In this document: positions 40,370-51,173 of the stretch, piece after piece
Layout of the letters: every line of letters starts with the position of its first letter
Numbering within the stretch: position 1 is the first letter of the stretch
Assembly (NCBI GenBank): GCA_011032825.1
Contig: JAADJZ010000010.1
Coordinates: 496,001 to 560,000 of the forward strand
Reading direction: 5' to 3'
DNA length: 64,000 nt
Source of the DNA: Massariosphaeria phaeospora
Taxonomy: Eukaryota > Ascomycota > Dothideomycetes > Pleosporales
Notes under the pieces: model-generated
Databases searched by the model: none
Told to the model about the DNA's origin: nothing
Seen by the model: only the letters and a program-made list of their open reading frames with translations
Made by a program: the position numbers and the translations under genes

Positions 40370-41904
40370 ATGAAGACTGACAACTACCTCACGCTTTGCC
40401 TCGAGCAGGCCGCTAACTCCCCTCTGCGCTACCGCCATGGATGCGTCATCGTTCGCGGTGGCAAGGTTATCGGCCAGGGCTACAATGAATACCGTGCTGG
40501 ATATGATGGCGGGGCGTTGAAGACGGGCCGCCTTCCAGCCCGCTCCCTCGACGGTCCCGCTATAGCGGAACTGAAGAGGAAGCTGAAGCTGAAGCCAGAC
40601 TCGAATTCCCAGCCTGATATGCCTGAGACGACGAAGCCGTTCACGCCCTTCGAGAACATGGGCGGTGGCGGTCCGCACGCCAACACGCCCTTCTCCATGC
40701 ACTCGGAGATGATGGCCATCCACTCCGCCCTCGCCGCGTCGTCTCAAAAACCGTACTTTAAACTACCGGGTGATACTAAACGAAAAGCCCGACTACGACG
40801 CGAGGCCACCAGGTACTACGCCGAGACCGTCTGCAAGGCCGCCCTCGCCCTGTCGGCTACGGCGCAGCAGCATGCCGGTCAGGCCCAGGTTCAAGAGTGG
40901 TGCTTTGAAGGCGCTGCATCTCAATCGGGCGAAGCTGGATCTTGCGCTGGGTCTGTGCCAGGACAGGGAGGAAGAGGTGGCTTCGGACACGCGGGACAGT
41001 GGAGAAAATCACCAGGTGAAGAACGAGAAACAGCGTCATCACAAGGGCAACAACAACAACAACAACAACAAGAACAGTGGTGCACAACAGCCACAGCGGC
41101 ACCAGTATGCGCGTAAACTGTCGTCACATGACACGACAGCTCCACCTCGTTCCAGTACAAACACAGCGACCAGCGAAGAGCACAGCTCCAATCCGACTGC
41201 CAAACCCCAACCCCCCAAACCTCATATTTACAAGCAAGGCAAAAGCGTAAGTTCCCCGATATCTGAAAATCCCACACCACCTAACCTTCCTTTAGAAGAC
41301 ACCCACCCCCGCTCTCCCAAGCCAACCCCAACCCCTCCTAGTCCCCAAACGACCCACCAGCCAATCCTCCCACAGCGTCAAAGAGCGCAAAAAAAGCCCC
41401 CGCCTCAACGGCGCAGATCTCTACGTCGCCCGCCTGGGCTGGAAAACCACCGACTCACCCCCCTCCCGGCCAAATACCTGCTGCAATGCCACGGAACCCC
41501 TTCCCTCTGGCGCCCCGCCATCACCATCACCGTCGTCCGGCTCCCTCCACGACGAACTCACCAATCCAGGTCCGACACCAGCACCAGCACCCAAACCGCC
41601 TTCGAAACCGCCAAAAGGGGCTGCTAGTTCAAAAAAGGATGACAGCAACAGCAAACAGCCCTCCGTGCTGGCCTCCCGCCCGTGCTACCGCTGCATCTCG
41701 CACATGAGCGCCGTAGGCATCAAGCGCGTCTTCTGGACGACCGACAGCGGCGCGTGGGAAGGCGCCAAAGTGCGCGATCTAGTCGACGCGTTGGATACAC
41801 TGGGCGCGGCGGCACAGGCCGATAACTCTGAAGCCACTGCCGCATTTAAGAAACACGAGGTGTTGATGTTGCGGCGCACAATGGGTGGGGGTCGAGTAAA
41901 GTAG
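40370..41904 (+). CDS. Cytidine/deoxycytidylate-type zinc deaminase with a long insertion, 3 exons
   Basis: Predicted deaminase of about 478 residues. The N-terminal part (YLTLCLEQAANSPLRYRHGC) and the zinc motif HSE (His111, Glu113) are followed only at Cys406 and Cys409 (PCYRC) by the second half of the site, then GIKRVFWTT. The roughly 290-residue insertion is Gln/Asn/Pro/Ser-rich and low-complexity, apart from ADLYVARLGW. Exons: 40370-40950, 41000-41246 and 41296-41904. The second intron (GTAAGT, CTAAC, TAG) is clear; the first (40951-40999) has a weak donor, and any frame-changing intron or indel between about 40860 and 41090 would also do. Fungal relatives are annotated as CMP/dCMP or tRNA-editing (Tad-like) deaminases; the substrate is not known. 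Confidence 0.8.
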
Positions 41905-42126
41905 TTCAGATAGACAGATCCAGAGACCATCTACCTAGAACATCGTCAATGTACAGCCATTGAGAAAATACCCCCCTGTATTCACGCCTAAACCCCCATC
42001 CCCCCGTCCCACCCCCCCTTTTCCGAACGCCGCCTTTTTGGATCCACGTGCTTGGGTATACACCCGCTTGGAATTTACATCCCGCAACGCACCCACAGAC
42101 CGTCAGTCCCTTACCCCCCCTACCCC

Positions 42127-43251
42127 CTACACGCCCCTCTCCAGCGACCGCTGAATCACCGCATCCAAGATGCGCTCCGCCCTGACATCCACCACAACGC
42201 CGACCCCATCCCTCCTCGCCTCCCACTCGAACATGAACAGCAAGTACTCAGCGACCTGCCCCAGCGTGACGCCATCCGCGCTGCTAACGCCGTCGCCGGG
42301 AATCGCCGCATACGCCTGGAAGCGCGTGACGGGCGGATTCGTCAGCAGCATGGCGCGCCAGGAAGCCGTGGCCGCCGTCGAGACGTGCAGGTCGAGCAGC
42401 GGCTGCACGTGCTCGGGGTCGACGACCAGGAGCGTGGCGGTCGCGCCGCGGACGGACAGGCACGTCTTGGTGGATGCGAGCGCGCGGTCAAGGAACACGG
42501 GGTTGATGGCGGCGCGGTCGAGCGTGCGATGCGGGGCTTTCTCCAGAGTGTTGGCGCAGAAGGGGTGCGTGCAGGTTGCGCCGTCGGCGGAGGCGAGCGC
42601 GTCGAGCCATTCGGCGTGCGTGATGGATGCGGTGCTGGCGCTGTTGCGCAGGGCAGCGAGGCTGAGGAAGGGCGCGGCGAAGGTTGGGGTGGACCAGAGC
42701 TCGGGGCGGGCAGACAGCTGATGGTTCCAGCAGGTGTTGACGGCGGTGCACGCGAGGCGGTCGGTGAGCGGGAGACGGCCGAGGATGTTGGTGGCGATGG
42801 CGGGGATGGCGAAGATGATTCTGGCGTAGTCGGTGGGGACAGGGGCGTACTTGTTCGCCTTCTTCTTGGGCAGGAGGAGGAGAGCGCCGTGGTCGGCGGC
42901 ATGCTTGGACTGTTCCTGGTGGTCGACGTCGCCATTGGTCTTGCCCTTCTCTGGCTGCTTGTCCTCGCCCTGATCGCCGCCACCGTGGTCTTCGACAACG
43001 TCGGCCATGCCATGTTCTCCCTGGTCGTTGTCATTGTCGAGGTCGTCCTCAGTCTTGCCCATCTCTTGCTGCACATCGCCCTTAGCCTTAGCCTTGTCCT
43101 TCTCGTGCTCCGACTCGTCGCTCTGATCGCCCATCGCCTCGGAACCCTCACCGCTACAGTTACTGTCCTCTCCGGAAGTGTCGTCCATCCAATCACCAAC
43201 ACGCGCGGGGCCCGGATTGATCATCTCACCCAACTCCTGAATGCGAGTCAT
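42127..43251 (-). CDS. Divergent F-box-like protein with acidic N-terminus
   Basis: Single-exon frame of 374 residues from ATG 43251. Residues about 18-120 are highly acidic and Gln/Lys/Gly-rich (SDESEHEKDKAKAKGD type), likely disordered. A motif AIPAIATNILGRLPLTDRLA followed by CTAVNTCWNHQL resembles an F-box (hydrophobic start, LP, then L..C..W), at about 150-185. The rest contains ELWSTPTF, as seen after the F-box in fungal proteins, and several Leu-rich helices. No other domain seen. Ends are compact: the stop lies 222 nt from the stop of the convergent deaminase gene. The F-box call is tentative. Confidence 0.65.
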   Translation of the reverse strand: MTRIQELGEMINPGPARVGDWMDDTSGEDSNCSGEGSEAMGDQSDESEHEKDKAKAKGDVQQEMGKTEDDLDNDNDQGEHGMADVVEDHGGGDQGEDKQPEKGKTNGDVDHQEQSKHAADHGALLLLPKKKANKYAPVPTDYARIIFAIPAIATNILGRLPLTDRLACTAVNTCWNHQLSARPELWSTPTFAAPFLSLAALRNSASTASITHAEWLDALASADGATCTHPFCANTLEKAPHRTLDRAAINPVFLDRALASTKTCLSVRGATATLLVVDPEHVQPLLDLHVSTAATASWRAMLLTNPPVTRFQAYAAIPGDGVSSADGVTLGQVAEYLLFMFEWEARRDGVGVVVDVRAERILDAVIQRSLERGV

Positions 43252-44163
43252 CTTGACGTAGTAGATACAAGACAAGGGGTACTGGGTACTGCACAAGATA
43301 TCCGGCTGGAAGTTACTGCAAGGTCTGAAGTTAGAAAACTGCTGTCAAATTTCCGCAAATTCAACACAACAGCAGTAGCAAAGGTGTAGAGAAGAAAGCG
43401 TTTTGGCGGGCGAGGAGGACCTCTTATAAGAGGGAGGGCGTCGTCGCTCAAGCACATCAGCCAATAGCGAGGCTGTCCATAGTTGACATGCTCGCTACCG
43501 CTGAACCTGAAAATCGACACCCCCGTCAGACCTATCAGAGTTCAGCAGGACGTATCGTGAGAATCTGAGTCCGCGGCCCTCTTCAGGGCACAAGCGACCT
43601 CGACGACTTTGCTGGACTGTACAGCTTCAGCCCCAAACATACCTGGCACATGTGGTATGAGGAAACGCGTCCCGACTTCCTCGTTCCGTACCATGTAATT
43701 TTGTCTCAGGGCGTTGCGTAGGTGTGCAGTGGATGAGGTTTAAAGGTGTCTAGCATGATGTTGTGTTAGCGAAATCTGACTTGTGGAGCGCTGGGGGAGC
43801 CTGACAAGGGTACATACCGCAAACAAAGTCAGCTCTAACTCACGACAGCGTCACCTCTGTGCACGGTCGGGCCAGGGCTTAATTACGAATAATCTTATTC
43901 ATTCTTAGGGCAACTACGTAGACGCCATTTCGAAGGGTGACTATAGAGAGAATCACTCAAAAACCAGACTCTCGTTACCAAAAGGACCGCCGCCTATTTG
44001 CGCATGAAACCATAGGGGATATCGATTTTGAGCCGAGAGGTGCAAGGTCCATCCCATCCATCAGTAGAATTTTGATATCATAATATCGTGAATGCGTCGG
44101 GCAACCACAACTAAATAAAAACTTGTGGCTCGAACGTGGGTCGTGTGGAGAGGTGTGAAATAT
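43252..44163. other. Intergenic region
   Basis: Upstream of the F-box-like gene and downstream of the Ish1 gene (both minus strand). No gene, repeat or clear promoter motif is seen. Confidence 0.5.
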
Positions 44164-45507
44164 CTACAACTCGTTCTTGACGGCCTGGGTGGCCGACTTG
44201 GCACTCGCGGCAGCGGCATCGTAGCCGGACTGGGCAGACTTGGATGCTGCAGCGGCGGCGCTGGAAGAGGACTTGGAGATCGATGCAGACGCGCTGGACG
44301 CACTCTTGGTGGCTGCAGTGCTGGCGCTAGCGGCGTTATCAGTAGCGATGCCGAACTGAGCCTTGATCCAGTTGGTGTATCCGGCGAAGCCATTGGTGGC
44401 CTGGGCGTACTCGTTACCGGCAGCGGTGGTAGCAGCACCATAAGCACTAGCAGCAGAAGCGGAAGCACTGGCAGCGGTAGCAGAAGCGCTGTCACCATAG
44501 AGCTGAGCACGGTGCTTGCGGGCAAGGGCGAGGAGCTCGTTGCGCTTGGAGCCTTGGGGAACCTTGACGCCATTTTTGTCGGCCCATTCCTTGATCTGGC
44601 TATCGGACCAGGAGTCGAGGAGTGCGTCGCTGAGGCTCTGCTGGGCGGCCTTGGCAGAAGAAGAGGCAGATGCATACGTGGACTGGAGGCTGAGGCTAGC
44701 TTGACGAGAGTTGCGGCGGATTTCGGCAATCATCTTGTCGCGGGAGGAGGGCTGGGGAACTGGGTAGCCGCGCTCGTCGAACCAAGCCTTCAGCTCAGAG
44801 TCGGACCACGATGCGTAGAGCCAGTTACCAGGGTAGGCAGTAGTCTCGGAGACCTTGTTGGCGGCAGACTGGTAGTTCTCACGGACAGACTTGAGGAGGC
44901 TGTCACGCTCACGGGGTTGAGGAACGGGGATGCCGTGCTTGTCGGCGAACGCCTTGAGCTGAGAGTCGGTCCAGCTAGCAACAGGTCAGCACAGAATCGG
45001 CGAATTTGTTGGATGGGTTACATACCTGTCGAAGATCCAGTCACGGACATTGCCGTACGCCTGGTTGGCCGAGTCCTCAGTCTCAGTCCAGTACTCCTTC
45101 ACCTGCTCAGCCAGGCTCTTCGTGTTCTTCTCAGTGCCCTTCTTCGCCTGTTGGCCCTTGGCCGTCAGGTAGTTGTTGAGGGTCTGGGCATCCCAACTGC
45201 TGTAGGGGTTGACGACCTTGTCGTTCCAGTGGGTCTTAACCAGGTTCTCGAGGTCTTTTCGGTCGGCGGCCTTGGGGTGGGGAATGCTGTGATCCGACAG
45301 CCATCGGTCGAGTTCGGTCTCGTGCCATTTGTTGTATGCTGCTGCCTGTTAGTACCAAGCCAGAAAGACGACCATCATGTGGCTCGGAAGCAACACTGGG
45401 TAGAAAGCGTCGTCACAATACGTACCAGGCTTGCCGAACCAGGTACTGGCAACAGTGCCCTGGGCGGCGAGGGCCACCACAACAGTGGAGGCAAAGGAGA
45501 ACCTCAT
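44164..45507 (-). CDS. ish1: Ish1-repeat stress response protein, secretory, 3 exons
   Basis: Protein of 401 residues with a signal peptide (MRFSFASTVVVALAAQGTVA). Exons 45507-45426, 45338-45026 and 44974-44164. It contains at least four Ish1/Msc1-type helical repeats of the W-x-D-S-[QE]-[IL]-K-x-[WF] form: DSWTDSQLKAFADKHG, WSDSELKAWFDERGYPVPQ, WSDSQIKEWADKNGVKVPQ and, earlier, WHETELDRWLSDHSIPHP. The last 130 residues are Ala/Ser/Thr-rich helical repeats resembling LEA proteins. In fission yeast Ish1 is a nuclear-envelope stress protein. Intron 1's acceptor must be the third AG (45339), because only that keeps the frame; the first AG lies right after the branch site. Confidence 0.92.
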
Positions 45508-46379
45508 GGTGGTCGATTGATGGGCGGGTTGTTCGGGTGCTCAAAGCTAGCTAATCGACGTTAATATCGATAGATGAGGGGTGGCGAGGGTGCGGTGGTT
45601 GCGGATTGATTGAGGAGGAATGGAGCAGGAATGAGACGGCGTGGTTGAGGTTTATGAGGGGACAAAGCTGGCGGAAGCGAGAGAATCTAGTGACGTAGTT
45701 GTCACGTTTGGCAGCGCACCGCAAACAAGATCGCTCCTGCCGTGCCCCGCGGCCAATCAGCGTGGCGATGGCGGTCGGCGGTCGCGATTTTGAACAACGG
45801 GCACGCAATGATTGTGCGCTCTCACCCTGCCGCTGGGCCGCTCCTGCTCGTTCCCTGCTTAGCACCCGTCATTTTGCGCCTGGCGAGCGACGGTGGCACT
45901 TTCGCCTTCTAGATTCACATGCTGAAGGGCCAAAATGAACGTTACGTGGTCTTAACGCGGAGCCGTCTTATCGCACGGCAATGGCATTTAAAATTCCCCA
46001 TCACCATCGCGATTTGCGGGGATGCGCGCTAAGCCACTGACATCATCAAACAACGCGCCCCGGGCTTGACCGGCCGTTTGCTGCAGCTCCAAGCGTTCCC
46101 CATGTTTGGACCGGTCTACCTAGAGGCCGGTGTTCTTGTATTAGCCTTGTCGTGTTGCATGTTTAGATGTAAAGCACAACTCCTGCAATTGTGCTGCATA
46201 ATCACGACAATGAGAAGCAATGGTTTGTGCAGTTTGTAGGGAAGAATGCATGCATTAGAATACATTGCCGCCCAGGACATTCATCAGTGTTGTGAGACTA
46301 AAAGTACAATGTCTGCTGCTACCTATGTTTAAGGTCCTGCAGTTTGGTTTCCATGCTTCATCGCCGCACAGTTGCTTCG
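45508..46379. other. Intergenic region
   Basis: Holds the promoter of the Ish1 gene and the 3' flank of the small mitochondrial protein gene. Nothing specific seen. Confidence 0.5.
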
Positions 46380-46933
46380 CTACCTGGTGGGGCCTGGGAA
46401 CTCCACATTAGCATCCGCACCAATGTGATTCAATTGCGGTGAGAACACTTACCACCCCAATAGCCTGCAGGCGCCTTGTCCTTCTCTGCGTCTTTATTGC
46501 TAACCTGTGCATTTGCCCGGTCAGGCCTCTTCGCAAACTCCTCGTTGTGTTGCCGGACAGACTCATGGTTCTCGTCGGGTGGATTGTCGCTCAGGATCTT
46601 TGGTTGCGCACCTTTCTTGCTGTTGCCGGACTTGCCACCTGCGCCTTCGCTGGATGACTTGGCCTGGCTGTCACTCGACTTGTTCACCGAAGACTCTGAG
46701 GACGACTTGTTGTTCTGCGCCACTTTTGGCGGCGACGGTCCCGGGTGTTCCATCTCTGCACTGACTGGGCCACGGTCGCCCTGGTCTTTTGGGTTCTCTC
46801 CCGCTGGGTTTCCTTTGCCGCTGCCGTAATCTTGGGTCGAATGTCGGACCTGCATGCGAGCCCGAGGGGCTGCAGATAACGCTGGTCGCAGAACCGAAGC
46901 TCGAAACATCGTCGTAGTTCGAAGAAAGGACAT
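46380..46933 (-). CDS. Small mitochondrial-type conserved fungal protein, 2 exons
   Basis: Protein of 164 residues. The N-terminus (MSFLRTTTMFRASVLRPALS, then APRARMQVRHST) is a good mitochondrial presequence. After it the chain is hydrophilic, Ser/Lys/Gly/Pro-rich and probably disordered, with DYGSGKGNPAGENPKDQG, GPSPPKV, QPKILSDNPP and VRQHNEEFAKRPDRA, a pattern seen in an uncharacterised family of fungal mitochondrial proteins. Exon 1 is 46933-46453; a 59-nt intron (GTAAGT, GCTAATG, CAG) leads to exon 2 (46393-46380), adding only four further codons and the stop (GGPTR end). Function unknown. Confidence 0.8.
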
Positions 46934-47313
46934 TGTGAGAGAGAAAGATGTTGATTGATGGTGAAGTGTTCGCGCAGGTGCTGTACAGTTTAGGTTTCGG
47001 AGGTAGGTAGTAGGTTATGGTGGAAGCTTTAGATCGGGAGCTTGGGGTCACCACGATGAGAGATGACATCATCATGTCACCGTTTTGCCAAGAGATCGCC
47101 ACAACACGCAACACTGAGTTGCGCCTACTTATCACATTTGTTCTCGAAGGTTTTGTACAATAGGTCCATCAGCTCGCTCCATACAAAGGGGTATCGTACT
47201 CTAACAGTTCCAACCTAATAACGCCTATGTCAACACCCCAAGATTATGTCCAAACAGTCGCGATATATGTTAATTCCAATAGATGTAGAAGCGCAGATTA
47301 TCCAATGCACATC
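46934..47313. other. Short intergenic region
   Basis: Between two minus-strand genes; promoter of the mitochondrial protein and 3' flank of the RBR gene. Nothing else seen. Confidence 0.45.
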
Positions 47314-49482
47314 TTAATCAATGCCAATTAGTGAGCCTTCCATGCGCCAGTCATCGACTTCAACGTCTCGCGGAGCTGTTTCAATCGCGTTAGGGTCCAC
47401 TTCGACATGATTGAGCCACGTCCCAACTCGGTTTGCTCCACGTTTAGAGCCATCTAGCGATAATCCAGCCATTCTCGAAGCTGTGGTGGGCGCAGGCGGA
47501 TGGGCGAGAGGTCTGGCTGCTTCACGTACGCTGCGGCGGCCGAAGAATCGAGGTGTGGAGTTTCGGACCGCAGTTCGCGCAGCCGAAGATGCTAGGGGAC
47601 GTACTGCATACGAATCATTCATATGGTGGCCTCCTGAATTACCAACCCCGTAGACCTGGACGTTCGGATCGCTTCGACGAACTTCAGAGGCGGTCGGGGT
47701 AGGATCAAGCCGGAGCTGCGCCTGCAGAGCAGCCGCAAGAACCTCGTCAGCACGTTGGGCCTCGCGGTCTTCATGATGCCGAATACGAGTGCTGAGGCGA
47801 CGAGCTGGAGGAGGGGCTGGTTGAGACGGTATCTCTATAACCTCTACCACCTCTGGCCGAGGATGGTAGGGCACACGCATGTCGTTCAACCGGTCACCTT
47901 CGTCGAGGTGATTATAGTTGAACCAGGGACAGTCACAACTCTTCCAAGGCGCGGCGCACACCATGCAGAATTGAGCTGTACAGCGACTATTCATGATTAG
48001 CAGGCGGTAGTCAGACAGCCGTAGGATGACGGATGAACTAGCTTACCAAGTCATATGATTGCAGCCTTCCTTGAGTTCTACCACAGCTTTGCAGTTGTAG
48101 CACCTTTGCCATCCCTTCTCCTTGGCCATTTGTACTACACGGTTTGTTTCCTCGTCCCTAGGACATTCTCGCCGAGTGTGGAATCTGCCGTTGCAAGTAA
48201 CGCACACCTTGGTATCACAACGACCGCAACGAGCATACTGCCTCCGATATGTTAGGTCCATTCGGATCCTGGAAGGCTTGATCCACTCCCCACAGCCTTT
48301 TGTCGGACAGTACAATCGATTCCCCGTCGTGTACTCCTGGTATTTGGTGTTCCAAGTCCTCTTGAATTTGTCGTCGAAAAGGCGTTCCACGTACTTCAAA
48401 GGAATGTGGTCTGCCGTACAACATCTTGGAGGCATATGTTGCGGGTCTTTGACTGAGAGAAGAAACTGACGCTTAAGGCACGCATGGCACATTCGGTGGC
48501 CACAACCGAGTTTCGCAGTTTTGTTAATAGGAATGTCGTCGTTCATGCAAACGAGACAGTCGACTCTGATCGATACGTTAGCACAAGGTAGCAGACGACG
48601 TGGGTGGGTGTACCTTTGAGCTTCTTTTTGCACCACAGCAGTAGCGGGTCGTCCGGGAGGTCTGAACAGGGTCGCAAGAAGACCACCGGTGCTTCTTCGC
48701 TGTGTACCGCCATGGCTAGATTCTCTTATTGAAGCCGGGCGTGCTCTGGGGACGGGCGTGGCAGTCGCAGTCACGGTAGGAAGTTTGAGGGTACTTGTTC
48801 GTCGTAAGGAGGGTCTCGTCGCCAAGTGTACCCGGCCTGGTTCTCTTGCCGACATGCTTCTGGGTAACGTTAGCTTGAATTAGTCTCTGTAAGCAAGAAG
48901 GCCATACCTGTTGAGCTTTGAATCCTCCATTCTTCGCGATGAAGTTGTCCTTGAGCCTGAAGTGGGGGTGTGGAGGTGTCTACTCGACGAAGCACCCTCG
49001 TCGCTCCTCCTCTGCGGAGGCGATCGCCTCACAGTGACCTCCTCGATCACGCCCCTTGATCTTGGTCGGCCATAGACGTAGTCATCACTCCGATCGTCAT
49101 GAACCCGGTGGCTCCGCCTCTTTCGCCTCGTGCCATCTCGCCTGACCTCGGTGCGGCTGCGGCGTGGGTCAACCCTCTCCCTTTCCGAGCTGAGCTCCTG
49201 TGCCATGCGCTGAGAGTCACGCTGCCGCTCTGTATCGGGCCGGGAATAGTACGACGCCCTCCTCGCCCTCAGATCATCGATGTCCAGTTCTGCCTCGCGC
49301 CGTGCTTCCTCGGCACGCCGGCGCTCTCGTCGCTCACGCCTCGCGGCCGAGTAGTCGTCGCCGTCGTCCTCGCGGTGTCTATGTCGGCGGCGGTGGTGGC
49401 TTCGCCGCTCGCGGTCTCGGTCGTCAGAGGAGTTGTCGCCGTAGTAATATCTAGAGTCACGTTCGTCTCGCTCTCTGGCCAT
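47314..49482 (-). CDS. RBR (RING1-IBR-RING2) E3 ubiquitin ligase, 4 exons
   Basis: Ligase of 670 residues. Exons 49482-48908, 48859-48614, 48565-48047 and 47986-47314, joined across 48-60-nt introns. Residues 1-190 are extremely rich in Arg/Asp/Glu/Ser, as in RS-like proteins. RING1 starts at Cys277 (CLVCMNDD, CGHRMCHAC). The IBR contains YCPTKGCGEWI, YARCGRCDTKVC and CNGRFHTRRECP. RING2 has RCYNCKAVVELKEGCNHMTC, where Cys442 in GCNHM is the expected thioester-forming residue, and it ends FCMVCAAPWKSCDC. The last splice junction falls inside RING2 and restores its Cys. RBR ligases take ubiquitin from an E2 onto this Cys before transfer to the substrate. The C-terminal tail is disordered, with no known domain. 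Confidence 0.94.
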
Positions 49483-50101
49483 GCCGGGGGTTTATAGGCA
49501 GTCGACGGGGGTGCCCGGGTGCCAGCCTCGCAAATCGGAGACGCTGGCAGACACTCAGGCAGCGGTGCAGGTGGGCGTGCAGGCGAGGGCGCTGCGTGGA
49601 GGGCTGGGTTGGCGTGATGGGTGACAACGAGCACCTGCAGCACGTCGTGGTGCTAAGATCGGACGGACGCTGGCCAGCACACGAGTCAGGGCAAGCCGCC
49701 AGACCCCAGGATGCTTGGAAGTCGTCGGGCGGTGAAGCGCTGTAGCGTGCGGAGTGCCTGCTGATCTGTGCGACTCCTTTCGGCTCAGGGTTGTTGGGCC
49801 GTTTAGCGGCGCCGCCAGGGGCAGGCCAGGCAGTCACGCAGTCCACGGGAGACGGGTCTCACTCCTCAACGTCAGGCCGGCGCGCAGAGTGCCATCTGTC
49901 TCAGTGCCGCGACATGTGATGTATCTCTGGCGGAGGCTCCTGTAGAACACTATGAACAAATCGTGGAATACTTATTCGTTGCTTCTGCCGGGACAAGACA
50001 TGAAAGGCGCCATGTTTGATTTTGTTGCAAACATGCGCTGTTCCGGATTCCAATTCGAATCAGCTACAAGTATGCCGCTAGAGTGTTGAGTATTACGGCT
50101 T
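49483..50101. other. Intergenic, start of second accessory block
   Basis: Promoter region of the RBR gene followed by sequence with no recognisable gene. A minus frame (49457-49846) is Arg/Pro-rich and unconvincing. Confidence 0.45.
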
Positions 50102-50700
50102 CTAGACAAACCATGGCTCTGACAAGTTCTTGGTTTCTAGATCGAGAAAGAGACATAGTGTTAACGTCACTTGGGTTCGATACAGTCGACCATCTGAGTT
50201 CGCACTACTCAACGCCAGCAACCAAGTCCGTGCCAAGTTCGAACCCAATTTAGTAAGCCGCAGCTTCACCGCCGTCTCCATGACTTCATCGCTGAAGGGG
50301 GTTGTTAACGCGCACCCTAATAGCAGAATATCGCGCACCCCAATAAGGCCCTGCTTGCTAATCAAGTCCCTGCCTTTAACGCTACACTGATTGAAACCAC
50401 TCGCAAGGTCAAAAAGCGATGTTTTCAAATTGAAGAAAAGACCTTCATTTTTGGAGCTTTTTCCTTCAAAAAAGACGTTTTATCTTGGATAAGCAATGTT
50501 TCTATATCTGAACTTTTTCTGCTCCAAAAAGTGTCTTCATTGTGGCCAGATCCTTATTGGGGTGCGCGTTAACAACCCCCATCGCTGAATACATTTTGTT
50601 CAGTCCTTTGGATTCTTGCAGGGCGTCGAGAAGAGGGGGCTGGAAGCCAAAGGACACATACACGTGTGTCAGAGGAAGTCGGACACCAAAGCACATACAT
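50102..50700 (-). pseudogene. ORF interrupted by a MITE
   Basis: Reading on the minus strand, an ATG at 50700 opens a frame up to the right end of the inserted element; the same frame continues on the other side to a stop at 50102. The element plus one target duplication is 293 nt, and what remains (306 nt) is exactly 102 codons including the stop, all open. The piece after the insertion holds DEVMETAVKLRLTKLGSNLA. No protein family is recognised, and a 101-residue frame could be chance, but the exact fit suggests a gene (or gene fragment) broken by the insertion. Confidence 0.4.
50288..50589. mobile_element. Mutator-type MITE with 9-bp target-site duplication
   Basis: A 284-bp element at 50297-50580 is flanked by perfect 9-bp direct repeats ATCGCTGAA (50288-50296 and 50581-50589). 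Its ends are inverted repeats of about 26 bp with one mismatch: GGGGGTTGTTAACGCGCACC at the left, and the complement at the right. The 9-bp duplication is the hallmark of Mutator-like (MULE) transposition. The interior has no transposase, so it must be non-autonomous. The left end carries a second partial copy of its own repeat (CGCGCACCCCAATAAGG at about 50331-50347). Confidence 0.88.
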
Positions 50701-50885
50701 GTCTTCTGGTATGGTCTATCGGGTACCTGTGCTGGAAAAGGCGCACATGATATTGACTACAGACCTCTTTTTATATCGTCGTTTAGGTGGCTCGCGGGCT
50801 GTTCTTTTCGCCATGTGAGTTGCCTTCTCTTTTCTACTTTCCATGAATAAGAGCAGTGTAGGTTTTTCAGCCCAAACATCCGGCT

Positions 50886-51173
50886 TCAGAAGTGAGATTT
50901 CAAAGTCGTCCCATCACCAGACACATGAACCATCTTCTCGCGACGTTCAATGTCCCTAAAAGTGTCACTATGCTTCACACAACATCCACGCTTCCCATTC
51001 TTGTTTTCTACCAGGCGTTTTACGCCGTTTATAACTGCGCATTCTTTATCTTTCTTGTCTCTCCACGCGAACTCGGAACAAACATGGCATCTTCTTTGAG
51101 GCGTTTTCTTTCCAGTCCACAGATCTAGAGGCAGCCATGAAGTTTTTGGCTCTATTGTTTGTTTTTCGCGCAC
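50886..51173 (-). pseudogene. Cys/Lys-rich orphan frame
   Basis: A minus-strand frame of 95 codons with CHVCSEFAWRDKKDKECAV and, later, RGCCVKHSD: six Cys and two His spaced loosely like a zinc ribbon. Such pieces occur at the C-termini of some transposases (piggyBac-like), but the spacing does not match well and I cannot assign it. It lies in a repeat-bearing, gene-poor stretch. Confidence 0.25.
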
